Assembly (NCBI GenBank): GCA_046537975.1 | Contig: JBKHJR010000008.1 | Span: 1-54,406, forward strand | Source: JAWLDV01 sp046537975 | GTDB taxonomy: Bacteria > Desulfobacterota > Desulfobulbia > Desulfobulbales > SURF-16 | Length of the DNA stretch: 54,406 bases | Direction of reading: 5' to 3' | In this document: piece by piece, positions 9,492 to 18,098 of the stretch | Layout: each line of letters starts with the position of its first letter | How positions within the stretch are numbered: the first letter of the stretch is position 1 | The notes under the pieces: model-generated | What the model was told of the DNA's origin: nothing | The model's input: the letters and a program-made list of their open reading frames with translations, nothing else | Database searches by the model: none | Program-made: the position numbers and the translations under genes

Positions 9492-9971
9492 CTACTGTCC
9501 CCCGAAGGTACTTACCCAGAGACCCACCCAGTGAGTGATGATTACCACCACCACCGCAATCAGGACATGCTCCCCTACTATCTTATAGGGCTTTTCATCC
9601 TGAGCCCGGGCTATGACATAGCTGAGAATGGAGAGGACAGTTAGACCCCAGACCAGGCTTATCAGCACAGCAAGATCAATGGAGAAAAGGATGACCGGTA
9701 CGGCAAAGGTCATGGCGCAGAAGAACTTGGCCAGGAAAGTGGTCAGGGTGGAAATCCAGATATGGACATTATCATGCATATTCTTGGCCTCTTCCGAAAT
9801 ATGAATACCCAGGGCATCGGAAAAGGCATCAGCAATGGCTATGGTCAAAATACCACCCAACACCACCATGCTGGAACGGGTTCCGGAATGCAGTCCCACC
9901 ATCAGCCCCATGGTGGTTATTACAGCCGAGGTCAGACCAAAAGTTATCCCGGTTATTAAGCCATCCTTCAT
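9492..9971 (-). CDS. VIT1/CCC1-family-like membrane protein
   Basis: I use the ATG at 9971 (159 residues) because GAGGA lies about 10 nt upstream; a TTG 18 nt earlier is also open. The protein is mostly hydrophobic with four to five membrane helices. The N-terminal block DGLITGITFGLTSAVITTMG followed by GGILTIAIADAFSDALGIHISEEA matches the VIT1/CCC1 pattern. Members of that family move Fe2+ or Mn2+ across membranes, by proton antiport in the plant vacuolar transporters. No ferritin-like domain is fused. The substrate in bacteria of this subtype is not established, and the short length leaves room for a divergent function. It is transcribed alone, between two long non-coding gaps. Confidence 0.68.
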   Translation of the reverse strand: MKDGLITGITFGLTSAVITTMGLMVGLHSGTRSSMVVLGGILTIAIADAFSDALGIHISEEAKNMHDNVHIWISTLTTFLAKFFCAMTFAVPVILFSIDLAVLISLVWGLTVLSILSYVIARAQDEKPYKIVGEHVLIAVVVVIITHWVGLWVSTFGGQ

Positions 9972-10531
9972 AATTGCTTTCTTCCTCAAAACTCTTGATT
10001 AGTACTTGCCCCAGAAGGGAAACCCTCAGGTCCGGTTCAGGAAACATTGTCTTTCAACTCCTCCAGTCCCGGTCACTGCCTCATAGTTGCCGGGAACCCC
10101 CGGAAATGACCCTGGGGTGTTAGCAGAGCCGAACGCTTGAACTGGCTGATCTTGAACAATGGTAGAGGAAAAATTTTCAACCAGTGCCTCCAGCGTCCTA
10201 TGGTCTGCAAAACATACTGATTATCCCTTTCCAGGAGACAAAACAGAGCAAATCGGGAAAAGATCTTCAAAACCGGGCACCGATAATTTACAATACAAAA
10301 TCTCAGGGTATTGCCTTTAGATATCAAAATCTTTTTGCCGGTCTTTGGGGATTACCTGCCTCCCGGATTCCAGCTTAATCCTGGAAAAGATCTATGCTGC
10401 AACCTGACATATTATTTCCCAAAATAACAAGGAGACAAGATCAATAAATACATCAGCACTGACAAGCGGCTAATACCACTTAATAATAACAGATGCATAT
10501 AAATTTTGCCGGATAGAAAGTGTAACCAACA
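9972..10531. other. Long intergenic region before ygiQ-type gene
   Basis: About 560 bp between divergent genes. A minus-strand open frame (10073-10327, TTG start) resembles nothing I know and lacks a clear ribosome site. I see no repeat, tRNA or convincing hairpin. Promoters for both flanking genes are expected here but none stands out. Confidence 0.5.
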
Positions 10532-12253
10532 GTGATAAATTTTTTACCCGCCACTAATAAAGAGATGAAGGCCAGGGGCTGGGACCATGTGGACATAATT
10601 CTGGTCACCGGTGACGCCTATGTGGACCACCCCTCTTTTGGAATCGCCCTTATCGGCCGCTTACTCGAAGCCCAGGGCTACAGGGTTGCTGTTCTCTCCC
10701 AGCCCCGTTATGACACGGCTGACTCTTTCCGGGTCTTCGGCCCTCCTCGTCTCTTCTGGGGGATAAGCAGCGGCAACCTCGACTCAATAGTAGCTAATTA
10801 CAGCAGCAACCGCAAAGTCCGGGACCAGGACAGTTATTCTCCGGGCGGCAATCCCTATTTTGACAGGGAAAAAGTAAAAAAGGAGAGGCGCCGACCGGAC
10901 CGGGCCACCCTCCTTTATGCCAATCTTGCCCGCCGCGCCTTTACCGACAAGACACCGATAATTTTAGGCGGCCTGGAAGCGTCCCTGCGCCGTTTTGTCC
11001 ATTATGATTATCAGCAGAAAAAACTGCGGTCTTCCGTCCTAACTGATGCCAAGGCGGATCTCCTGATCTACGGAATGGGAGAAAGGGCTGTCCTGGAAGC
11101 CGCCGAAAGACTGGCAAAGGGCAACGACCTTACTGATATCCCCGGCACCTGCCTGCGCCTGACCGACCGGGAGATGGCAGACCTGGAAATTCCCTCGGAA
11201 AAACTGATTACTCTGCCCTCCTGGCAGAAAATCAACCGGGAGCCCGAGTCTTTCCTGGAAACTGAACTCCGAATAGACAAACAGGCCCGGGCCTCTGACC
11301 ATCACGTTTTAAGCCAGCACCAGCAGGCCATGTGGATTATACAGAACCCTCCTGCTGCTCCCTTAACCAGCGGTGAACTTGACCGTCTTTATGCCCTGCC
11401 CTTTACCAGGAAACCCCATCCTGAATTCGGCGAGGTCCCGGCCTGGCGAATGATCCGTAATTCCCTGACCATTGTAAGGGGCTGCTGCGGCAACTGCTCT
11501 TTCTGCGGCATTTCCCGTCACCAGGGAGCGGCTGTCACCTATAGAAGCGAGAAATCCATATTACAGGAGATACAGAAAATAGCGGAAGATAATGATTTTG
11601 ACGGAACCATCACGGATCTGGGCGGCCCAACCGCCAATTTATACGGAGTAAAATGCCGAAAGGGGGGGTGTAAGAGCAGAGATTGCCTGTATGAAAAAAT
11701 CTGTCCTCACCTGAATATCGAAGAGGAGATTTTTATTTCTCTGCTGAAACAGGCAGTCAGGATCAATAAGGTGAAGCATGTCTTTATTTCTTCAGGACTG
11801 AGAATGGAAATCATGCTTCAAACCCCCCGTCTCTTAAAGGAGATTATCTTAAAACACACCCCCGGCGTCCTTAAAATAGCCCCGGAACACACCGAAAGTC
11901 ATATCCTGAGTCTCATGCATAAGCCGGACATAGAAATTATGGAAGATTTCCTGGCCCTGTGCCGCAGAATTGGAAAGGAAAACAACAGAAAAGTCCACCT
12001 TACTCCTTACCTGATATCCTCCCATCCCGGCTGCACCGTGGATGACATGAAACAGATGGTTCGGAAGATAAAAGCAGCGGGGCTTAAAGTAAAGCAGTTC
12101 CAGGATTTCACACCCACACCGGGAACCATATCCACTGCGATGTATGTGGCCGGCCTTGGCCGGAACGATTTAAGACCTATCCATATTCCCAGGGGAGACA
12201 AAGAACGCCGGGAGCAGAGACAAACCCTGGAAAAATGCCTACCGGGACAATGA
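10532..12253 (+). CDS. YgiQ-family radical SAM protein
   Basis: This 573-residue protein has the YgiQ N-terminus (FLPATNKEMKARGWD, then VTGDAYVDHPSFG), a B12-binding-like fold, and a central radical SAM domain. Its cluster cysteines are C318-x3-C322-x2-C325 in RGCCGNCSFCGI. The TDLGGPTANLYG and HVFISSGLRMEI blocks are also family features. YgiQ proteins are widespread uncharacterised radical SAM enzymes (formerly UPF0313). The GTG at 10532 is chosen over an internal ATG at 10565 because the family keeps the FLPxT segment. The 3' end overlaps the convergent bioC gene by 15 nt. The reaction is unknown. Confidence 0.88.
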   Translation: MINFLPATNKEMKARGWDHVDIILVTGDAYVDHPSFGIALIGRLLEAQGYRVAVLSQPRYDTADSFRVFGPPRLFWGISSGNLDSIVANYSSNRKVRDQDSYSPGGNPYFDREKVKKERRRPDRATLLYANLARRAFTDKTPIILGGLEASLRRFVHYDYQQKKLRSSVLTDAKADLLIYGMGERAVLEAAERLAKGNDLTDIPGTCLRLTDREMADLEIPSEKLITLPSWQKINREPESFLETELRIDKQARASDHHVLSQHQQAMWIIQNPPAAPLTSGELDRLYALPFTRKPHPEFGEVPAWRMIRNSLTIVRGCCGNCSFCGISRHQGAAVTYRSEKSILQEIQKIAEDNDFDGTITDLGGPTANLYGVKCRKGGCKSRDCLYEKICPHLNIEEEIFISLLKQAVRINKVKHVFISSGLRMEIMLQTPRLLKEIILKHTPGVLKIAPEHTESHILSLMHKPDIEIMEDFLALCRRIGKENNRKVHLTPYLISSHPGCTVDDMKQMVRKIKAAGLKVKQFQDFTPTPGTISTAMYVAGLGRNDLRPIHIPRGDKERREQRQTLEKCLPGQ

Positions 12254-13054
12254 AGCGCTTAAAAAATAGACCTGATAACTCACAGTAAAACCCTCTGATC
12301 CAGTATGCCCCGCACTTTGCGATTCCAGGTACTTATCCAGTTCCCCAATAATACTTTTGGTAAAGCGGGGAGTCTTATCCATAAAACCACCGGTCCCGGT
12401 ATTATGGATCTGCCGCAATAATTCCAGGAAGGAATGGAAGTTTCGGTCAAAATTAAGTTCTTCGATTTCCAGATGATCAAAATGAGAAGAGGCAGCCTCC
12501 CGGAGTGAGGCGGAATCAGTAAATTTTTCCGAGGGCAGAATAATGGAGGAATCCACGACTTCCCGCAGGGCTTTTCCCAAGGAGGTCAGGGACCCGGGAC
12601 CAAAGACCGAAACATGAATAATCCCGTCTTCTTCCAGAATCTTGGCCATATTGGCGAAGGCCCCGGACAGATCCTTAAACCACTGAAGGGTGGCGTTACT
12701 GGTAATCAGGGAAAATCTTTTTTCTGCCTGGACCAGATAATTTTCCGCCTCTCTTGTAAAAAAAGAAATGCCCTTACCCCCGGTTTTCTGGCGGGCTATA
12801 TTCAACATCTCTTCGGAAAAATCAAGGGCGGTAACAGCAGCCCCCGGATATTTTTCTTTTAAGAGTCGGCTGTAATTGCCGCTGCCGCAGCCTATTTCCA
12901 GAATGGAATCAGGCCGGAATCCGGAAGGCAGAGTCTCCAGCAAGTGAGAGGCGCATTTCCTCTGGATCATGGCATAATTATCATAACCATCTGCAGCCCG
13001 GGAGAATTTTCTACGAATCATCTCCTTTTCCTTTTTACTTTCTCCCTGTTTCAT
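12239..13054 (-). CDS. bioC: Malonyl-ACP O-methyltransferase
   Basis: This 271-residue class I methyltransferase shows the SAM motif ILEIGCGSGNYSRLL near residue 51, the acidic motif VTALDFSEEML near residue 74 and SNATLQWF near residue 118, all typical of BioC. It opens with KFSRAADGYDNYA, the FxxxAxxYDxxA block shared by BioC proteins. BioC methylates malonyl-ACP so that fatty acid synthesis can build the pimeloyl chain of biotin. Its start overlaps the upstream BioH-like gene by 4 nt (ATGA), so the two are co-translated. That pairing is the usual one for pimelate synthesis and supports the call. No bioFADB genes are in the window. Confidence 0.87.
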   Translation of the reverse strand: MKQGESKKEKEMIRRKFSRAADGYDNYAMIQRKCASHLLETLPSGFRPDSILEIGCGSGNYSRLLKEKYPGAAVTALDFSEEMLNIARQKTGGKGISFFTREAENYLVQAEKRFSLITSNATLQWFKDLSGAFANMAKILEEDGIIHVSVFGPGSLTSLGKALREVVDSSIILPSEKFTDSASLREAASSHFDHLEIEELNFDRNFHSFLELLRQIHNTGTGGFMDKTPRFTKSIIGELDKYLESQSAGHTGSEGFTVSYQVYFLSASLSR

Positions 13055-13728
13055 AAAGTTACCCTGTCTGCGCTTAAAACTGCATGCCCCAGATAGGGAA
13101 TTATTAGCTCCCGGGCTCCGGCAAGTTTCGGCCTATCACTTAAGGGGGCCACAATATCCCTGTCACCATGCAGAACCCGGAGCTTAATCCCGGCTGAAAC
13201 AGGAGGGTCCACTAAATTATAACTCTCCAGATAATCAAGTCCGTCAATAAGCTGATTAACTTCTAAATTATTCAGATAATTACCCTGGAACTCCGCAATA
13301 AACTTCTCATAGGTCTTCCGAGCGCCCAGAAAACATTTACGATAAAAATCCTCCATGAACTGCTCAGGAGCAGCAGAAAGGCTTTTACGGATTTCTCCAA
13401 TCTCAGGAGCCGGCCAGGAAGATCGCATGGCAGCCAGGGTCAGGGAGGAAATCTTTTCCCCATATTTCAAGGCATAGTCTAATCCGAGGTTGGCCCCCAT
13501 TGACCAGCCGATCAGGTCAATCTTGCTTATCTCCCGTTTTTTTAAAAAGCTATTAAGGGAATCCATAATCTCCGGAGTTACCATACCATCCGGGATGACC
13601 AGATCGCAGTTCCTGAAAGGTGGGAAAAGAAGGGCTGACCAGCCGTCAAAGCCCCAGCCGGGAAGAAAGACCCTGATCCTTTCATTATCTGTTTTTTCAC
13701 CGGACCTGTTTAAGTATATAAAACTCAT
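13051..13728 (-). CDS. BioH/BioG-like alpha/beta hydrolase (probable pimeloyl-ACP methyl ester esterase)
   Basis: This 225-residue alpha/beta hydrolase has the oxyanion region FLPGWGFDGW near residue 21, the nucleophile elbow GWSMG (S76), D191 in HGDRDIVAP and H215 in LGHAVL, a complete catalytic triad. It sits directly before bioC with a 4-nt overlap. In that position an esterase normally removes the methyl group from pimeloyl-ACP methyl ester, ending chain elongation for biotin. BioH, BioG and other non-homologous esterases fill this slot in different bacteria, so the exact subfamily name is left open. An AAGGAA site precedes the ATG. Confidence 0.78.
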   Translation of the reverse strand: MSFIYLNRSGEKTDNERIRVFLPGWGFDGWSALLFPPFRNCDLVIPDGMVTPEIMDSLNSFLKKREISKIDLIGWSMGANLGLDYALKYGEKISSLTLAAMRSSWPAPEIGEIRKSLSAAPEQFMEDFYRKCFLGARKTYEKFIAEFQGNYLNNLEVNQLIDGLDYLESYNLVDPPVSAGIKLRVLHGDRDIVAPLSDRPKLAGARELIIPYLGHAVLSADRVTL

Positions 13729-13950
13729 TTTTTAAATTTCCTTCAAAAAGGGGGAGACAACTCCTGTAAATTATCCAGTTGCTTTATCCTCTGACATTAA
13801 TTAACCTTGGGAAACGATTTGAATCTATGCTAAATTGGCACAGAAATATCAAAAGGGAAGGCACTGGGGAATGAAAAACATGTCTGATAAATATCGGCGT
13901 CTGTGTCCCCCCTGACTCTGAACCGAACCCCTAACTTGACACTTTGAACA

Positions 13951-15648
13951 ATGACTGATTACTCTGAAAGCCTGCTGGTCCATTTCCGGCGTACGGAAAC
14001 ACTTAAACAACAAGCACTGGACACTCCGGGACTGGACCTGAACCGGAAGCAGATCTGTGACCTGGAACTCCTGCTCAACCGGGCCTTTTATCCATTGAAG
14101 GGCTTTCTGGATAAAAAGGATTATGAAAGCGTCCTCAAGGACATGCGGCTAACTGATGGCACCATCTGGCCCATGCCCATCTGTCTCGACATAAGTGAAG
14201 ATCTGGCCGACAAGCTCTCCATAGGTGATGACCTGGCCCTGAACGATGAAGAGGGCTTTCTGCTGGCTCTTCTCAATATAAAAGATATCTGGCGGCCTGA
14301 TAAGGAAAAAGAGGCGGAGGAGGTTTACGGGACCGCAGATGAAGAGAAACATCCCAGTGTAATGCAGTTATACCGGGATACCGGACCAGTTTATGTCGGC
14401 GGCAGCCTGGAAGGTATAAGCCTGCCGATTCGTTATGACTTCCAGGAACTTCGTTTTACGCCTTCTGACACTAACCGCCACTTTACCTTAAACGGCTGGC
14501 GTAAGGTCCTGGGCTTTCAGACCGATGCCTATCTCCATTGCGCCCACCGGGAAATGATTCTCAAAGCTGCCCGGGATGCCGGGGCCTCCATTTTTCTCCA
14601 GCCGGTTGTTGGACTCGATCATCCCGGTAATCTCGATCATTACACCCATGTCCGCTGCTATCAGGAAATTGTCCAGAAATTCCCCAAGAATATGATTTCC
14701 CTGGGCCTCCTCCCCCTGGCCAAACGTTATGCCGGTCCCAGGGAAGCCTTATGGCAGGCGATAATAATGAGGAACTACGGCTGCTCACATTTTCTGGTCT
14801 CTGAAGACCATGGTGATCCTTTTGCCAGCGTGGTTGATAAAGACAATGTCTATCCCGCCCATGCCGCCCAGGAAATGGCCAAAAGGTATGGAGAAGAGAT
14901 CGGTATCACCATGATCAATGAAGAAAAAATGGTCTATGTTGAAGATCGGTCCCAATATATTCCCGCCGGAGAAGTAACTTCCGACATGGAGGTTAAGAGC
15001 ATCTCCTCCAGTGAACTCAAACGCCGCCTGGAAAACGGCCTGGATATACCTGAATGGTTCTCCTACCCGGAGGTGGTCAATGAGCTGCGTTATGCCTTTC
15101 CACCCCGTTCAAGGCAGGGATTTACCATTTTTATCACCGGTCTTTCCGGGGCTGGTAAATCCACCTTGGCCAAAGTCCTTATGGTCAAATTCATGGAACT
15201 GAGAAGCAGGCCGGTCACTCTTCTGGACGGTGACATTGTCCGTAAAAATCTATCCAGCGAACTGACCTTCAGCAAGGAACACCGCAGTCTCAATATTACC
15301 AGGATAGGTTTTGTGGCCAGTGAAATCACCAAAAACGGCGGCATCGCCATCTGTGCACCCATCGCCCCTTATGAGGAACCCAGGAGAAAAAACCGGGAGC
15401 TTATCTCCAAAGTAGGTGGTTATATAGAGATCTTCATGTCCACCCCTCTTGAGGTCTGTGAACAACGGGACCGAAAAGGCCTCTATGCCAAAGCCAGGTC
15501 CGGCAAGATTCCGGCGGTGACCGGGGTATCAGACCCCTACACCCCCCCTTCCAACCCCGAAATAGTTATTGACACCACTGACACCACTCCTGCGGAGGCG
15601 GCCCAGGAAGTACTACTTTACCTTGAAGAACAAGGCTACATACAGTAA
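13951..15648 (+). CDS. ATP-sulfurylase-like / adenylylsulfate kinase fusion protein
   Basis: This 565-residue protein aligns by eye along its length with bifunctional ATP sulfurylase-APS kinases. It has a PUA-like N-domain (about 1-170), a sulfurylase catalytic domain (about 171-380) and an APS kinase domain (about 388-565). The kinase half is intact: P-loop GLSGAGKST (397-405), DGDIVR (426-431) and KNGGIAICAPIAPY. The sulfurylase half is not canonical. The QxRN..HxxH motif reads QTDA..HCAH (190-199), and GRDHA reads SEDHG (284-288), so both arginines that contact sulfate in known enzymes are missing. I re-read both segments from the DNA. The domain may be inactive, regulatory, or act on another anion. 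No ribosome site is obvious and an in-frame stop lies just upstream, so the ATG is firm. Confidence 0.85.
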   Translation: MTDYSESLLVHFRRTETLKQQALDTPGLDLNRKQICDLELLLNRAFYPLKGFLDKKDYESVLKDMRLTDGTIWPMPICLDISEDLADKLSIGDDLALNDEEGFLLALLNIKDIWRPDKEKEAEEVYGTADEEKHPSVMQLYRDTGPVYVGGSLEGISLPIRYDFQELRFTPSDTNRHFTLNGWRKVLGFQTDAYLHCAHREMILKAARDAGASIFLQPVVGLDHPGNLDHYTHVRCYQEIVQKFPKNMISLGLLPLAKRYAGPREALWQAIIMRNYGCSHFLVSEDHGDPFASVVDKDNVYPAHAAQEMAKRYGEEIGITMINEEKMVYVEDRSQYIPAGEVTSDMEVKSISSSELKRRLENGLDIPEWFSYPEVVNELRYAFPPRSRQGFTIFITGLSGAGKSTLAKVLMVKFMELRSRPVTLLDGDIVRKNLSSELTFSKEHRSLNITRIGFVASEITKNGGIAICAPIAPYEEPRRKNRELISKVGGYIEIFMSTPLEVCEQRDRKGLYAKARSGKIPAVTGVSDPYTPPSNPEIVIDTTDTTPAEAAQEVLLYLEEQGYIQ

Positions 15649-15660
15649 AGATCCTTTTGA

Positions 15661-17979
15661 TTAATGCTTCACCACCGGGCCTCTGCCTGTATCAATTACT
15701 TTCACCCCCATCCTGTTAAGCCTTTCCCTGACCCTGTCCGCCTTCTGCCAGTTTCTGTTTTTCCTGGCTTCCTCTCTTTCCTGAATAAGTTCGTCTATCT
15801 CCTGATCAGGAGGGCCTGACTCCAGCTTCATTACATTAAGGACAGAGTCAAGCCGGCGCAGATGTTCGAGTATGGCCCCCTTCTGGTCCAGGTCCAGCTG
15901 ACCTTCATTTAAAAGCGGATTTATCTTTTTAATGAAATCAAACAGACTGCCCAGGGCCGGGGAAATGTTAATGTCATCATCCAGGGCCTTACGAAAACCG
16001 GCCTCCAGTTCACCCAGATAAACATCCAGGTGAGGGTAGCTCACCCCCGGAGGCATCCCCAATAGCTTATCGGTAAATTCATCCAGCCTCCTCAGGCTTT
16101 CCCGGCACTCGTCAAGTTTGTCGTAGGAAAATTCCAGGGGCTTGCGATAATTGGTGCGCAGCATAAAAAAGCGCAGTTCCCGGTGGGTATAACCTTTATC
16201 CAGTACATCTTGGAGGGTTATCAGGTTGCCATTTTCTCTGGCCATTTTTTTTCCATCCACCAGTACAAGTTCACTGTGGAGCCAGTAATTGGCGAGGGGC
16301 ATGGAGGTGGAAGCTTCAGCTATAGCGTTTTCATTCTCGTGATGGGGAAAGATCAGGTCCCTGCTGGAGGTGTGGATATCCATGGTCTCTCCAATCAGAC
16401 CAAGGGTCATGGCTGCACATTCAATATGCCAGCTGGGGCGGATATTGCCAAAATCGCTCTTATAAAAAATACCTTTTTTAAGATCACCCAAGGTCGATCT
16501 TTTCAGCAAGGTGAAATCAAGGGGGCTGTCTTTTTCGTAATCGTCCAAATCAACCGTCTTACCGCTCTTTATCTTGTTAAGGTCAACCCTGGACAGGAGA
16601 CCGTATTTGGAGAACTTGGATACGTCAAAATATACCGAGCCGTGCCTTTCATAGGCATAGCCTTTTTTTACCAAGTCCCGGGCCAGGCTGATCATTTCCT
16701 CTACATACTGGGAGGCAAGAGGATAATCACTGGCCGGCAGTATCCCCAGATTATCCATGTCATGCTTGAACTCGGTGATGTATTCTCCGGTAAATTGGGC
16801 TAAATCCTTACCCGCTTCCTCTGCCCCGGCTATGGTATTATCATCGAGGTCAGTGAAATTCATTAAGAACCTCACCTCATAGCCTTTATATAAAAGCACC
16901 CGGTGAATAAGATCAGCCACCACAAATCTGCGGCAGTGAGAAATATTAGTAGGTTCGTAAGCCGTAGGGCCGCAGGAATAAAAAGTAACCTGCCTGGAGG
17001 ATATGGGGTTAAACAGTTCCTTCTTCCGGGAGGCGGAGTTATAGAATCTTAACCCCTCCTTTTCACCGGCCTGAGCCTGAGCTGTAGTAAAAAGGGTGGT
17101 GGAAAGATACCTTTCACCACTATCAGGCAGAACGACTACGACCACCCCTTCTTTAAGCTGTTCTGCACGCCTCAATGCCGCAAGCAGCGCAGCCCCGGAA
17201 CTCATACCGACAAAAATCCCCTCTTGGCGGGCCAGAAGCCGGGAATGACGGAAAGCCTCTTCATCGGAGACATTAACAATCCGCCAGGGAAGATTTTTGG
17301 AAAATATTTCCGGGCGGTAAGATTCCTTCATATTTTTAAGGCCCTGGATCTTATGGCCATAATAAGGCTCAACTGCTGTGACCCTGACCTCCGGATGTTT
17401 TTCCTTGAAATAACGGGAAAGTCCCATGGCGGTGCCACTGGTTCCCATCGATGAAATTACATCAGTAACCCTGCCTTCGGTCTGTTCGAAAATTTCCGGA
17501 CCGGTATTATGATAATGGGCCTGCCAGTTCGCCTCATTATTAAACTGATCGGTTAAATAATACTTATCCGGGTATTCCCTTGCCAAGGCATAAGTGTGTT
17601 CAATAGCACCATCGGTTGATTTGCCGGCCGGGGTAAGAATGATACCGGCTCCATAAGCGTCCATAATCTTACGGCGTTCGATACTGGCGGATTCAGGCAT
17701 CACCAACTGACAGCTGTACCCCTTGACTGCACAGACCATGGCCAGACCTATTCCTGTGTTGCCGCTGGTAGCTTCCAGTACGGTTTTATCCTTGGTAAGC
17801 ACACCTTTTTTTTCTGCATCCTCAATCATGGACAGGGCAATCCGGTCTTTTACAGAACCACCAGGATTCATGGATTCCAGCTTGGCATAAACAGTCACCT
17901 TACTGGCAGGATGGATCTTGTTGAGACGAACTAAAGGGGTATCCCCGATTAAATCTAAGATATTGTTGTAAGCTGCCAT
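15661..17979 (-). CDS. Cysteine synthase / cysteinyl-tRNA synthetase fusion
   Basis: This 772-residue protein joins two enzymes in one frame. Residues 1 to about 300 are a CysK-type O-acetylserine sulfhydrylase: K44 in NPGGSVKDR binds PLP, SGNTG lies at 72-76, and GTSGT at 179-183 binds the cofactor phosphate. Residues from about 308 to 772 are a full-length cysteinyl-tRNA synthetase. It has candidate zinc ligands C336, C521, H546 and E550 (FPHHENE), a DALR-like helical region, and the usual C-terminal tail. The class I signatures are altered: HIGH is NISH (345-348) and KMSKS is KMARE (578-582). The protein could make cysteine from sulfide and load it onto tRNA without releasing it. Whether it charges tRNA, or is the cell's only CysRS, is unknown. 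It lies downstream of dsrP behind a strong hairpin. Confidence 0.9.
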   Translation of the reverse strand: MAAYNNILDLIGDTPLVRLNKIHPASKVTVYAKLESMNPGGSVKDRIALSMIEDAEKKGVLTKDKTVLEATSGNTGIGLAMVCAVKGYSCQLVMPESASIERRKIMDAYGAGIILTPAGKSTDGAIEHTYALAREYPDKYYLTDQFNNEANWQAHYHNTGPEIFEQTEGRVTDVISSMGTSGTAMGLSRYFKEKHPEVRVTAVEPYYGHKIQGLKNMKESYRPEIFSKNLPWRIVNVSDEEAFRHSRLLARQEGIFVGMSSGAALLAALRRAEQLKEGVVVVVLPDSGERYLSTTLFTTAQAQAGEKEGLRFYNSASRKKELFNPISSRQVTFYSCGPTAYEPTNISHCRRFVVADLIHRVLLYKGYEVRFLMNFTDLDDNTIAGAEEAGKDLAQFTGEYITEFKHDMDNLGILPASDYPLASQYVEEMISLARDLVKKGYAYERHGSVYFDVSKFSKYGLLSRVDLNKIKSGKTVDLDDYEKDSPLDFTLLKRSTLGDLKKGIFYKSDFGNIRPSWHIECAAMTLGLIGETMDIHTSSRDLIFPHHENENAIAEASTSMPLANYWLHSELVLVDGKKMARENGNLITLQDVLDKGYTHRELRFFMLRTNYRKPLEFSYDKLDECRESLRRLDEFTDKLLGMPPGVSYPHLDVYLGELEAGFRKALDDDINISPALGSLFDFIKKINPLLNEGQLDLDQKGAILEHLRRLDSVLNVMKLESGPPDQEIDELIQEREEARKNRNWQKADRVRERLNRMGVKVIDTGRGPVVKH

Positions 17980-18030
17980 AGGTCTCTGGAGTCAATTTTA
18001 CGCTTCCCGCCTGCGCGGGATTCGCTTAAA

Positions 18031-18073
18031 CTAAAAGAGCAGGATTCCGGTATTTCGGACCCTGCTCTTTTAG
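18031..18073 (-). terminator. Strong hairpin after dsrMKJOP (probable terminator, likely bidirectional)
   Basis: CTAAAAGAGCAGG (18031-18043) and its exact complement (18061-18073) form a 13-bp stem. An inner TCCG/CGGA pairing extends it. It begins 26 bp past the dsrP stop. Runs of A and T in the outer arms give a U-rich tail in either direction. A second small GC hairpin (18005-18020) lies between it and the cysK-cysS start, so the fusion gene probably has its own transcript. Confidence 0.8.
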
Positions 18074-18098
18074 TAGATAATTAATTGTCAATTATCTG

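Noticed and set aside
10073..10327. 84-codon minus-strand open frame in the long gap before the YgiQ-type gene
   Set aside because: TTG start, no ribosome site, no recognisable domain, and composition unlike the neighbouring genes.
13936..13941. Perfect TTGACA directly before the ATP-sulfurylase-like gene
   Set aside because: It is only 9 bp from the ATG, so a matching -10 box would fall inside the coding region. No such box is present.
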